Shown in pieces: positions 19,904 through 30,283 of a DNA stretch of 64,000 bases (its first letter is position 1; every line of letters starts with the position of its first letter). The DNA lies in assembly GCA_031259945.1 (NCBI GenBank), contig JAIRKU010000022.1:1-64000 (forward strand). The letters run 5' to 3'. Both the position numbers and the translations under genes were made by a program. The notes below the pieces were generated by a model that saw nothing but the letters and a program-made list of their open reading frames with translations, searched no databases and was not told the origin of the DNA. The stretch comes from Mycoplasmataceae bacterium. Lineage in GTDB: Bacteria; Bacillota_I; Bacilli_A; Mycoplasmatales; Mycoplasmoidaceae.

Positions 19904-21927
19904 GTCGTTTTATTAATAGGTTTTGATTTTACATTTAAAGATGGATCATAATGTTTTTTATGAAAAATTTTATCCAATCTTTTTGCATAAGATGTTTGCT
20001 CTTTTACTTGAGTGAAATCATAAATATTACGTTTACCCCATTTAGTACTTGAGAATATATTAACAAATATAAATGAGAATAGAATCGAAATTGACATTGC
20101 AATAGCTTCACTACCGATTGGTGACATACCGCCTACTGCTACACCATTTTCATAATTAACAAATAGCGGATGGAAGTATGAAGGTAAAGAATTTCATCAG
20201 TTAATAATATTAGTTGTTGGAGAAACGTTGAAACCGACAAGACCAATCCATGAAGAAATACTAATTGTATTAGCTAATGTTTGTGTCATGCCTACTCAAT
20301 ATCCGCCAATTGCAGCAGCACAACAACTAGCTAAGAAAGCATGTTTAACTTGTAAATTCACTCCAAAAATAGCTGGTTCAGTGATACCCATAATACCACT
20401 AATGCCGCCAGACAAAACTTGAGATGTTAATTTTTTAGTTTCTTTTTTTCGTTTAATAAACAATAACATAGTTAAAGCACAAACGCCTTGAGCAGTGTTG
20501 GCACATATTTCTATAGGAGTGGTGTAATCTAAACCATATTGAGCCATGATCACCGCTTTAATGGGCAACAATCCTTGATGTAATCCAGTCATAACAAGTG
20601 GTGAATATAAGAAAGCAATAATTGCTCCTCCAATACCAAATCCTGGGAAATTAGAATATTTGAACAACCCAGTGAAGCCTAGAGCAACACCATCACTAAT
20701 AGCTCTACCAATTGGAGCAATTATTAAGAAGGCTAAGAAGACGGCGATAGTGACAGTAACGAAAGGGATAATAACTAAAGAAATTGAATCAGGAATAATT
20801 TTCTTCAAGGCTTTTTCAATATTAACAGCAACAGCATTAATTAATAAAATGGCGAATACTTGAGCTTGGTATCCCACCAATGCCATTTTGAAAAAACCTG
20901 CATTTGGGAATAAACAATATACAATTGCAACATCACCACTAGAACCGGCAATATATTTGTAATTATCAAACACTATTCTAGCATGATCCATAAATAATTT
21001 ATTATCTACAGAAGAAGTTAGGTTCATTACTTTGGCTCAATCTTCTATTGAAGAGTTATTGTTTAAATTTTGTATTGCATTTCACAATTCATCGGCATTA
21101 TTAAAATAAACTTGGGGTTGATGTAAAGCACTAGCGCCATAAATATTTCACAAAGCATCTTTGCCCAGTCCATTACTATAAGCTGACAAACATTGCTGTG
21201 CCGTAGCGCCATCTCCACCTAACTGAATATAGACAGTGCCAACACCTGAGGAATTTCAAGAATTAACAATATCAGGAGAAATTAGAATTGCGCCAATAAG
21301 CGCACCAAATCAGGGATTACCGCCTCATTTTTTGCTGGATGTGTATCCAGCAAAAATCGGTAAAGCACTAAAGGTCATTCCACCCATCATGTTGAAAAAT
21401 CAATAAAACATATAACCAGTACCTTTAGCATTGTTCACTTCATCTGCATCAAATTGTTGAATCAAAGCTTTTGTAGCTAAACAAAAACCACCAATAATAA
21501 ATAATGGTATAAGCGGAATAAAAATCGCAGCAAATCCTCTTACACCACTTCGCAAAGTATTAACGGCGTACCCTTTTCAACCTATTTGTTTGATTTCTTT
21601 TTTACTTCTAACAAAAAAGTTTGATTTTATTTCATGAATATCTGTGGCAGTACCTTTAACAGGGGTGAGTCGTTTATTGTAATAGTCCATGACTTTATTA
21701 ACAGTGCCAGGGCCAAATATTAATTGATATTGTTCGCCATTGATATGCAACCCTTTAGCTAAATTAACTTTTTTTAAAGATTCAATGTCTACTAATTTTT
21801 TATCTTTGACACTGAATCTTAAACGTGAGGCACAATTAAAAACATTCTCTAGATTATCATACCCACCTACTGCTATTAAAAATTCATCGATTGTATCATC
21901 GAATATAGAACGTTTATTTTTGGACAT
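19900..21927 (-). CDS. treB: PTS transporter IIB-IIC, trehalose/sucrose family
   Basis: A 675-residue permease with an N-terminal IIB domain (phosphorylated Cys in NVFNCASRLRFSVKD) followed by a ten-or-so-segment IIC domain with GGISGIMGITEPAIFGVN and PLVMTGLHQG, typical of the sucrose/trehalose branch. There is no IIA domain. It is the last gene of an operon with a GH65 phosphorylase and beta-phosphoglucomutase, which fits import of trehalose as trehalose 6-phosphate followed by phosphorolysis. The start overlaps the GH65 stop by 14 bp. The sugar could be another disaccharide; the operon makes trehalose most likely. Confidence 0.85.
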
Positions 21928-24244
21928 AAGTTTTCACTCTCAAACTTTCTACCATATTATATCGTTTATTATATATTCATATATATAAAAGTTTATTGTC
22001 TTGTTTGGACACAATAATATCTTTTTTATTAATTTCAAAATTTAATAAATGATTTAGGTAATGCAGTTTAAAAGAATAAGAATTTCATTTTTTGGGTAAT
22101 TGTGGTGATATTTCTAATTTATAGTGAGTGGTAATTAATCCGGCGAATCCATGCACAATAGCCAATCATGAGCCAGACATAGAAGTGATGTGTAAACCAT
22201 CTTTAGTATCGTTATTGATATTGTCTAAATCCAATCGCGCTGTTCTTTCATACATTTCAGTTGCTTTGTCTAGCATACCAGTACGACTAGCTAGAATGGA
22301 ATGAATGCATGGAGATAACGATGACTCATGAACGGTAATTGGTTCATAAAATTGGTAATTACGTTTAATTTCAGATGTAGAAAAATTACTATATCAATAA
22401 TACAGACCTTGTAACACATCTGCCTGTTTAATGTAACATGAACGTAAAATTCTGTCCCAGCTTCATTTTTGCACGATAGGGCGATCACTTGGTTTTAGGG
22501 ATGTGACAGGTTGAATATCTTTATTTAAAAAATTATCTTGTTGTAAGAATATTTTTAATCGTTTGTCATATGGTAAATATAATTTTTTAACAATATCAGT
22601 TCATTTTTTTATTTCCTGAGAACGAACATGAAGCTTATTAATTATTGGTTTGGCTTGACTATTTTTTAGCAATTCTAGTGTATATTTTAATGTTCATTTT
22701 GTACCGTAATTAGTGTATCAATTATTATCAACATTATGTTCAAATTCATTAGGACCGGTCACGCCAAGAATTACATATGATTTATTTGGTTTGGACCAAC
22801 TAACCCGGCTAGCTCAGAAACGAGAAATTTCAATAAGAACTTGTAATCCTTCGTTAAACAAATAATTATTATCGTTGGTGTATGAATAATAATTATGTAC
22901 TGCAAACGAAATTGTATTATTGCGGTGAATTTCCTCCATAGTAATTTCTCATTCATTATGAGATTCTATACCATCAAAAGTAACCATTGGGTATAAGGCA
23001 CCATCTAATGATAAAGTATGAGCATTATGTTTAGCTTGCGATAATTGATTAAAGCGGTACATCATCAAACTACGAGGAATTTGCGCGCCATCAATTCCCA
23101 AATAAACTGGCAGACACACAGATTCTGTATCTCAATAAGTAGCTCCACCATATTTTTCTCCAGTAAAGCCCTTAGGGCCAATGTTTAAACGATCGTCAAA
23201 ACCATCATAAGTACATAATAATTGAAATAAATTGTAGCGAATTGCTTGTTGATCTGAATCGTTACCATTAATTTTTACATCGATATTGTCTCAACGTTTA
23301 TTTCAAGACTCTATATGTTTATTTCATAGACTATCAAACCCTTGGTTGTAAGCATTATTTATTTTGGTGATAGCAGTTTTATTCAAATTATGATTTTTTT
23401 CATATCGATTATCTATAACACTAATAAATTTACGAAAGGTAATAGTGTCATTAGGCTTTAATGAGACTTCATGTAAATAGCCAACTTTAAAATTTCCGTT
23501 AACTAGTTTAGGCTTTATTTTTTGAGAACAATAAACTTTCATTGCTCATGTTGACATAAATTGTGGAATATTAAAGTTGTTTGGTTTAGTTTGAGTTGTA
23601 ACCGTAGCTATATTTGGGTTGATAGAAACATCAAGAACGTCCCAAAATAGCGCAGGTTTATTTTGATTAGCAAATTCACCAATGTAATTTTTTATGTTTG
23701 CATCAAGATAAGCATTTACAGATAAACGACAAGGATTAATTGCTTTGATTGAATATTCAAGCAAAGCAATGTCGCGATCATTTAATGAAAGAATACGCTT
23801 AGTGTCAACATGAATGACTTTATTGTTGATTTTTGTTGTGAAGGAACGACTTAAAATTGCATTTCTTAGATCTAAAGTACGCGTAAAAGACAATGGTTTT
23901 TGTAAATTTAAATCTAATTCAACTCCATCAACCTTAATATCAAAGCCTATGTAGTTGGTTGAATTTATTGTTTTACCAAAATAATCTGGATATCCATTTT
24001 TTCATCAAGCAACTTTAGTAGGTTCTGGGAATCATACTCCCGCTAGGTAGCTTCCTTGATAAGAAGCTCCTGAAAATTTTTCTTCAAAATTACCACGCAT
24101 TCCCATGCGACCATTACCAATAGAAGTTAAAGATTCAGAAATTAACTGATCATCACCTGTATAAAGTTTATTTTGTTGAATTTTTCAAGGATCAATGTTA
24201 AATAGTCTATGAATATGTAGTTCGTTATTTTTTTTGTTTTTCAT
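21914..24244 (-). CDS. GH65 glycoside phosphorylase, probably trehalose-6-phosphate phosphorylase
   Basis: A 776-residue GH65-family enzyme. The segment [16 protein letters not shown] contains the family's catalytic Glu and the conserved vdnN-x-YT stretch; [19 protein letters not shown] near the N-terminus also fits. GH65 enzymes phosphorolyse alpha-glucosides to beta-glucose 1-phosphate. With a PTS (sugar arrives phosphorylated) and a beta-phosphoglucomutase in the same operon, trehalose 6-phosphate is the likely substrate, as in Lactococcus. Kojibiose or maltose phosphorylase are alternatives. It overlaps pgmB by 20 bp. Many Trp residues are TGA-encoded. Confidence 0.85.
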
Positions 24245-24899
24245 ATGCTTTAATAATTTTATCTAAACTAATGTCGCTTGGTGTAGCAAAACTAATGTCA
24301 CTTTTAAGTTGAACTGGTTTAACACCGTAATCAATACCAACAGTAAAAATGTTTGCAGCCTGTAATCCTTCTATACCAACAATAGCATCCTCTATTCCAA
24401 TACATTCATTCGGTGATAAATGTAATCCCTTTGTAGCGGCGATATAAATGTCTGGAGCAGGCTTGGGATTTTTAATAGTGATTGGGTCAACCAAATAATC
24501 AAAAAAGGAAATAAGGTTCAGTTGTTTTAATATGGTTTTAGCATTTTGGCTGGAAGATGCAAGAGCCAACTTAACATTATGTTTATTTAAGGATTGAATA
24601 AAATTTTGAATTCTAGGGTAAATATTTTTTTCATCTATGAAGTTTATTTTTTTTACATATAGGTCATTTTTCTCTTCACAAATTTTTTCGATTTGGCGAA
24701 TAGAAAATTTATTAGGTAGTGATTTTAATTTTAATATTGCTAACAATGTTTCGTGTCTGGGCAAACCTTTAAAAAGATTATTAATATTCTCATCATAAGG
24801 TATGTTATATTTAGCTAATGTTTCTTTTCATGCCAGAAAATGTAAACGAGATGTATCAGTAATTACTCCATCCAAGTCAAAAATAGCGCCCTTAAACAT
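24225..24899 (-). CDS. pgmB: Beta-phosphoglucomutase
   Basis: A 224-residue HAD-family phosphatase-fold mutase. Motif I, FDLDGVITD (Asp8 and Asp10), carries the nucleophile and acid/base. SSSQNAKTI and the later GIEDAIVGIEG (motif IV) complete the core. It converts beta-glucose 1-phosphate from the GH65 phosphorylase to glucose 6-phosphate. First gene of the trehalose operon. TATGAT on the minus strand near 24926-24921 is a plausible -10 box about 22 bp before the ATG. Confidence 0.92.
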
Positions 24900-24956
24900 A
24901 ATTATTTTACCAACGCGAATATCATAGCATATATTTTAGACTTACTACATTACTAA

Positions 24957-25727
24957 TTATTTCAAATTTAATTTACTAATTAAATTCTTTTGTAAATATC
25001 ATTTTTTAATTAATTTGAAAGTTTTTTGTATGACAGCCTTAGACATAGTCTTAATATCATGTGAATCAGCTTCAATTAATACTTTACATTTGGTATTAGA
25101 TACCAATTCTCAAAAATAATCGTTGGGGTAATTCATTTTATTTTTTTTCGTTAATAAACCGTTGATATTAAAACCTAAGGGAATGTTATATTTAAGTGAA
25201 CAGTCAATGATAAAATTTGCTAAATATATAGCGTCTTCATCTCAGCTATGATAAAAATTATAAACGTAATCAGGATGAGCTATTGCTGAAAAAAGACCAG
25301 ATTTACAGGCGTCTTCTAATTGTTCGCCGTATTGGTCTAAATTTATTTTTTTAATTGTTTTGAGGTCGCGAGATTTATGCGGATTACCAATATTATGATT
25401 ACCTAAAATCATATAGTCAACTTTACTTTTTAATTTTTTGTAATAGTTATATTGACTGCGATGGTACTCTGCTTCTAGTCCTATAAGAATCTTGATTTTA
25501 GTTTTATATTTTGCTTTATAAAATTTAATTTCATTAATGTAATCATCAAGTTCATTTAAATTTAAACGAAAATTTCGATGTACTTTTAATGGCGCATGTT
25601 CACTAAAACCAAGAGTCTTATAGCCAAATTTAATTGCTGCTTTAATATTTTCTTCCACTGTATTTTTAGCATGATGACAGTAGATGGTATGGGTGTGATA
25701 ATTGTGTTTGAATGATAAGTTTGGCAC
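24957..25727 (-). CDS. PHP-domain phosphoesterase (histidinol-phosphatase-like)
   Basis: A 256-residue metal-dependent phosphoesterase. It shows the PHP motifs HTHTIYCHH near residue 11, FSEHAP, GLEAEYHR and AHPDYVYN, followed by EADSHD, which supply metal ligands. The nearest named family is HisK/HisJ histinol phosphatase, but no histidine pathway is present, so the true substrate is probably another small phosphate ester. The start is GTG at 25725-25727, 7 nt after a minus-strand TATAAT. A TGA near 25242 is Trp. Confidence 0.8.
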
Positions 25728-25734
25728 GCGAATT

Positions 25735-25742
25735 ATTATAAT
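25735..25742. promoter_or_regulatory. Shared palindromic -10 core for divergent PHP and sirtuin genes
   Basis: ATTATAAT contains TATAAT on the plus strand (25737-25742) and on the minus strand (25740-25735). The minus-strand gene begins 7 nt downstream (GTG at 25727), and the plus-strand gene 15 nt downstream (ATG at 25758). Two genes share one overlapping promoter core, so initiation in one direction should exclude the other. Confidence 0.6.
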
Positions 25743-25757
25743 GTTATCTAATGATAT

Positions 25758-26474
25758 ATGGATACGGCAAATATAGATAATTTAAAAAAGTTGATTCAAT
25801 CTAATCCCAATTTTGTTCTGTTAACTGGCGCTGGTGTATCCACCGCTAGTGGCATACCTGACTTTCGTAGTAAAAATGGTTTATATAGTAAATTTAAAAA
25901 TGCTGAATATTTATTGAGTCATACTGCTCTAATTAAAAATACTGATTTGTTCTTTAAATTTTATAAAGAACAAATGTTACTAGATAACATTAAACCAAAT
26001 CTGATACATTATCAAATAGCTAAATGAGAGAAAAACGGTCAATTAGGTTGTGTTATTACCCAAAATATTGATGGTTTACACGGAATGGCAGGCAATACAA
26101 AAATGGTTGAATTACATGGTAGTATTTATCGAAATTACTGTATGAAATGCAAAAAGGAATATTCAATAGAATATATCCGTAAAAGTAAAGGGATACCCAA
26201 ATGTACATGTGGTGGTGTAGTTAGGCCCAATGTTGTTTTGTACGGAGAATCATTACACGAAGGTGCTTTTGAAAGATGTTATGAAGCTTTGAATAATACT
26301 AATCTATTGATAGTAGCAGGTACAGGACTTGCAGTTTCTACCGCAAGTGGTATAGTTGAAATGTTTGAAGGTAAACATCTTGTTATATTAAATAATGAAC
26401 CAACTTTATTTGATTACAAAGCAACTGTCGTTATACGAGACGATTTGGTCAAGATTTTTAAACTATTAGCCTAA
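25758..26474 (+). CDS. cobB: Sirtuin-type NAD-dependent protein deacylase
   Basis: A 238-residue Sir2-family enzyme removing acyl groups from lysine using NAD. GAGVSTASGIPDFR (24-37) binds NAD; TQNIDGLH and VELHGS carry the conserved Asn, Asp and catalytic His; two cysteine pairs (CMKC and CTC near residues 132 and 155) form the zinc site. The first helix contains one TGA-encoded Trp near 26025. It shares a promoter core with the PHP gene and ends with a 9-bp overlap with dagK, tail to tail. It could control enzymes acylated by acetyl phosphate made by Pta, which is inference. Confidence 0.92.
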
Positions 26475-27344
26475 AAAATTTATTTTTTCTTCTGCAATAG
26501 ATACATTTAATACATCGGTATCATGACAAATAATTCCATCTAGTTGAAAAGTTTTATTTGGTAATTTCAAAGAAACTTTTTTGCATTTGATACTTGTAGT
26601 AACGCGTAATTTTAAAACATTACCTTTCATTACTTTCATTAGATAAAATATAGTTTTAAAACGTGGGAACTTACTAATATAAGTAAAGTTTAAATAATCA
26701 TCGTCTATTTGAGCTTCAGGGCACATTTTAATTCCACCACCAATCGCTCGACCATTTCCTATTGATAATAACAATGATGTAATTGATTTTGTAGGCCCAC
26801 CATCAACTGAAATTTCCGAATTGCGTCACTTAAAAAATAATGTTTTTCAAATAGTTGCTATTTTATAACGCATTTTATTAGGAAGAAATTTTATTTTGTA
26901 ATAACACTTTAAAACATCTGTATCTAGACCAAAGCCAACAATATTGATTGCTCTTCTTTCATTAGCATTAATAAAATTAATTTTACGCGGTTGTGTTATT
27001 AACGCAAATTTAATTGCTGCAATAGGGTCATCTTTTGGGATCTTAGTAGCAGTGACAAAGTCATTGCCGCTGCCAGAAGGGATTATTCCTAAAGTAGTAT
27101 GTTCGAAATCTTGGATACCATTGACAATTTCAGAAAGAGTTCCATCACCACCTAAACATATGATGGTGACTTCTTCATTTTTACTGGTTAATTGTCGTGT
27201 TATTATTTCAGCATGTCGCTCACCTTGGGTTTTGTGCGCGGTATACTTGAAATTTATATCGTTAAGAAAATCTTGAATTAAAATTCAATTACGTTTAGAC
27301 AATCCGTGCCCTGCAATTGGATTGTATATAAAATGATAATTCAT
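26466..27344 (-). CDS. dagK: Diacylglycerol/lipid kinase (DagK/YegS family)
   Basis: A 292-residue lipid kinase. GGDGTLSEIVNGI near residue 65 and GSGNDFV near residue 91 are the family's nucleotide-binding motifs, and the C-terminal half contains the expected GNGRAIGGGIKMCPEA block. It likely phosphorylates diacylglycerol to recycle it for membrane lipid synthesis. Several other lipid kinases share this fold. It lies downstream of the tRNA-Trp terminator on the same strand, so it needs its own promoter or read-through. Confidence 0.85.
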
Positions 27345-27385
27345 AATCTCTCAGTAGATTATATTCTATTACAACGTAATAAGAA

Positions 27386-27414
27386 AAAACCGCAAATTGG
27401 CGATTTACGGTTTT
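27386..27414 (-). terminator. Intrinsic terminator after tRNA-Trp
   Basis: AAAACCGCAAAT (27386-27397) pairs with ATTTACGGTTTT (27403-27414), one mismatch, around a 5-base loop. On the minus strand it is followed by a U-run, and it sits just after the tRNA 3' end, so it should end the ymdB-tRNA transcript. Confidence 0.8.
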
Positions 27415-27419
27415 ATGTT

Positions 27420-27493
27420 TGGCACGGATTGTAGGAATTGAACCCACATCAGTGGTTTTGGAGACCATTATTCTACCATTGAACTAAATCCGT
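27420..27493 (-). tRNA. trnW: tRNA-Trp(CCA)
   Basis: A 74-base cloverleaf on the minus strand with acceptor ACGGATT/AATCCGT, D-loop AATGGTA, T-arm GTGGG/TTCAATT/CCTAC, discriminator G and encoded CCA end. The anticodon loop CTCCAAA gives anticodon CCA, reading UGG. The discriminator G fits bacterial tRNA-Trp. Because UGA is also Trp here, a second tRNA with anticodon UCA must exist elsewhere. It lies 6 bp after the ymdB stop and before an intrinsic terminator. Confidence 0.9.
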
Positions 27494-27499
27494 ATTTTT

Positions 27500-28288
27500 T
27501 TATTTTTCGTATATATAAATTCGTTTAATAGAATCTGCCACATTAGTATTATCGTTGATAGAAATTAATACAGCATTAAATTGATATTTACTATGAGAAG
27601 GGCTCAGTTTAAAGCGTTCAGCTTCACCCATAAAAACTTTGAGAATAGTTTCTGGTTCAGCACCAATGACTCCTAGAGAACCGCCCGTCATACCGACGTC
27701 AGTAATATAGGCAGTATTTTTATATATTTTTTCATCAGCAGTTTGAACATGTGTATGTGTGCCTAAAATGGCGGTTACTCTACCAGCAAACGTTAAAAAA
27801 AATGCATTTTTTTCACTTGTCGTTTCGGTGTGAAAATCTACAATATGAATATCAGCTTTATGTTCATTTAAAAAACGATTAAACAAAGGGAAAGGATTAA
27901 CTTGGATATCATGACATTGAACGGTGCTACCTAATAAATTTGTTAATCTTATTAGTTTGTTGTTGATTTTAAATTCAATTGATCCGTGGCCATGTTTGCC
28001 TTCATCAATATTTGGCTTTAAGTTCAATGGGCGTACAGTATTATTTTTGGTTAAAATATCTTTAATTTCAGGTAAATGCCATGTATGGTTACCAAATGTA
28101 AAATAATTGATACCATATTTCATTAAATCATGATAGTGGTTTAAAGATAAAGAACGACCATGAGTTGTGTTTTCCGCATTAGCAATCACACAATCAATTT
28201 TTTCTTTTTCGATCAATTTAGATAATTCTTCTTTAATGGCGCGACGCCCAACTTTGCCAAATATATCGCCGATTAATAATATTTTCAT
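27500..28288 (-). CDS. ymdB: YmdB-family metallophosphoesterase
   Basis: A 262-residue binuclear-metal phosphoesterase with GDIFGKVGRRA at the start, NAENTTHG, FGNHTW and GTHTHVQTAD, the ordered motifs of the TIGR00282 family. In Bacillus, YmdB is a phosphodiesterase with 2',3'-cyclic nucleotide activity affecting mRNA levels and development; the Mollicute role is not known. Length is typical. The ATG lies just after the folate cyclo-ligase stop (3 bp gap), indicating one operon that also carries the downstream tRNA-Trp. Confidence 0.9.
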   Translation of the reverse strand: MKILLIGDIFGKVGRRAIKEELSKLIEKEKIDCVIANAENTTHGRSLSLNHYHDLMKYGINYFTFGNHTWHLPEIKDILTKNNTVRPLNLKPNIDEGKHGHGSIEFKINNKLIRLTNLLGSTVQCHDIQVNPFPLFNRFLNEHKADIHIVDFHTETTSEKNAFFLTFAGRVTAILGTHTHVQTADEKIYKNTAYITDVGMTGGSLGVIGAEPETILKVFMGEAERFKLSPSHSKYQFNAVLISINDNTNVADSIKRIYIYEK

Positions 28289-28291
28289 GTT

Positions 28292-28837
28292 TTAGGTTTC
28301 ATCTGTAATGATTTTATTCAAAATTTTATCGTATCGTGAAACGGTGAACTCATCATTGTTTTGAAAATTATAAGCAATTCCAATAGTACGAATGCGATTA
28401 TATCAATGCAAAAAATCATTGTAATAATTGAAACCATATCCTAAGCGATGATTGGTTTTATTGAATCCTATCAATGGAACTATCATTAATTCAATATCAT
28501 CACCATTTATTACAGTTTTGTTTTTTGGTTGTCTCATATTTTTTCAATATTCATATTCGAAATGAATTGAATGGATGGGTTTGAATACCATTTTATTATT
28601 ATGAATGTAAGGAAGACAAATTTTATAATGTCTATTAATTAATTCGTAAATTAAGGCGATAGAATCTACTTCATTTTCAATAGGCCAATAAAGTGCAATA
28701 TATTTTTTGGGATTGAAAGACAAAATGTAGTTTAAAGTTTTTGTGTAAATAATATGATCCAATTTGGTTTTAATATTCGGTTTTATGGATCATCTTTTTT
28801 TAATGATTTGTAAGCGTATGGTCTTATTATTTGTCAT
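28292..28837 (-). CDS. 5-formyltetrahydrofolate cyclo-ligase
   Basis: A 181-residue enzyme that activates 5-formyl-THF to 5,10-methenyl-THF, feeding one-carbon units into purine and formyl-methionine synthesis. VPLIGFNKTNHRLGYGFNY is the family signature near the C-terminal third. The start ATG at 28835-28837 gives a normal family length, with TGA-encoded Trp at about 28546 and 28790. It is divergent from an ABC-2 permease gene, sharing a promoter core. Confidence 0.85.
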
Positions 28838-28842
28838 TATCG

Positions 28843-28850
28843 ATTATAAT
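28843..28850. promoter_or_regulatory. Shared palindromic -10 core for divergent folate ligase and ABC-2 genes
   Basis: ATTATAAT again holds TATAAT on both strands (28845-28850 plus; 28848-28843 minus). The minus-strand ATG lies 5 nt after its box and the plus-strand ATG 9 nt after its box; only 22 bp separate the two start codons. Both messages would be leaderless or nearly so. Confidence 0.6.
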
Positions 28851-28859
28851 ATACCCTGT

Positions 28860-29573
28860 ATGAGAGTGGGAGTTAAATTATATCGGCAATTTCTAAAAAC
28901 GACGCTTAACCAGCCGGCCACCTTAATCATTTTGTTTTCGGGGCTTATATTAAATGCTATTTTTATAGTAGTGATACCGATAACCATAGATTTTAATCAA
29001 CTTGAAGAAACCGCTCGAAATTGGGAAATTAAAACTATGTCTGGTTTGGTAAGCATCTGCACTATTTCATTCTTTTGCTCAGTTATTGGCGAAATTGTTG
29101 CTAACCCAAACGATCGAATTTTCATATTAGCTAGACCTGTGAGACGTTCATTTTATTTAACGGCAAAATTAATGTTGAGTCTCACTTTTGCTGTCTTTTT
29201 TGCTGGTGTGGTAAGCGGATACTATGTCATATTAGAAAAATGATGCCAAAGTAAAGACATAGTTTTATACACAGGGAAAATGAAGTACGAATATATGATC
29301 TTACTCACTTTTATTCTTTGCATATTTGGTGCAATAACCGGTACATCTTTACGTTACTACTTACGAGAGATGATTGTAAGTGTAATTATTCTGGTATTTG
29401 CCTTATCTTATGCAATAAGTTTTAGTTTTTCGATTACCCAGTCACCTGATAGAGGACCAGATTTAGAATATATGGAATCGGTAATGTTACCATTAACAAT
29501 GATATTACCAATAACAATTTTTGTTATGGGTATAGGATATGGATTAAACCAAAAGGTTAATATTGGTATTTAG
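28860..29573 (+). CDS. ABC-2 type transporter membrane subunit (second system)
   Basis: A 237-residue membrane protein with about six hydrophobic segments. It shares pattern and length with the permease at 2398-3177, notably the VIGEIVANPNDRIFILARP stretch. A TGA at 29241 is read as Trp and joins two open segments. Its TAG lies 2 bp before the ATPase gene, so the two are co-translated partners. Substrate unknown. Confidence 0.78.
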
Positions 29574-29575
29574 TA

Positions 29576-30283
29576 ATGACAAATGTTTTAGAAGTCAAAA
29601 ATTTAAAAAAAGTAATAGATGGTGAGAAAATCCTCAACAATATTTCTTTTCATGTGCCTAAAGGCAAATTATGTGCTTTCATAGGGCATAACGGTGCAGG
29701 CAAGACAACAACAATTAAATCTATTTTATCTTTATACCGTTACAATAGTGGAGATATTTTTATTAATGGGATTAGTTCCAAAAAAATTAAGTCACATCGT
29801 ATTATTGGGTATGTACCAGAAAAAGAAAATTTTCCAAAAATAAGAGCTAGAACATTTTTAAAAATGATGGCTTCATTGTATGGAGTACCTAAAAAAATCA
29901 TTGATTCACGGATTAAATACTATGAATGTATATTTAGTTTAAAAAAACGTCTCCACATTGATCTTAATAGGATGTCAAGTGGACAGAAAAAGAAAATTAT
30001 GATTATTCAATCCTTGCTGCATGATCCACAATTATTAATTATGGATGAGCCCACAGAAAATTTAGACCCAGATACTAGAGATGTTTTTTACCGACTAGTA
30101 AAAAAATTGAAAAAAGAGGGCAAAACTATTTTTATTTCAACCCATAATTTGGACGAAATTCAAAATTTTGCTGATTGAATTGTCATCATTGTACAAGGAA
30201 AAATTAAAAAAGTATCCAGTTATACACCTGATCAAGATTTACATCGCATTTATAACTATTACAAAATTAAAATAGCTGTTTAA
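29576..30283 (+). CDS. ABC transporter ATP-binding protein (second ABC-2 system)
   Basis: A 235-residue ATPase with Walker A GHNGAGKTTT, signature MSSGQKKK, Walker B LLIMDEPTENLD and switch His in STHNLDEIQNF. It is a clear paralog of the ATPase at 3182-3940, including the SSGQ signature variant. A TGA near 30178 is Trp and extends the protein by about 35 residues. Its stop overlaps the convergent pcrA stop by 3 bp. Confidence 0.88.

Noticed and set aside
26944-27276. 110-residue open frame on the plus strand
   Set aside because: It is the antisense of dagK, whose motifs are clear on the minus strand.
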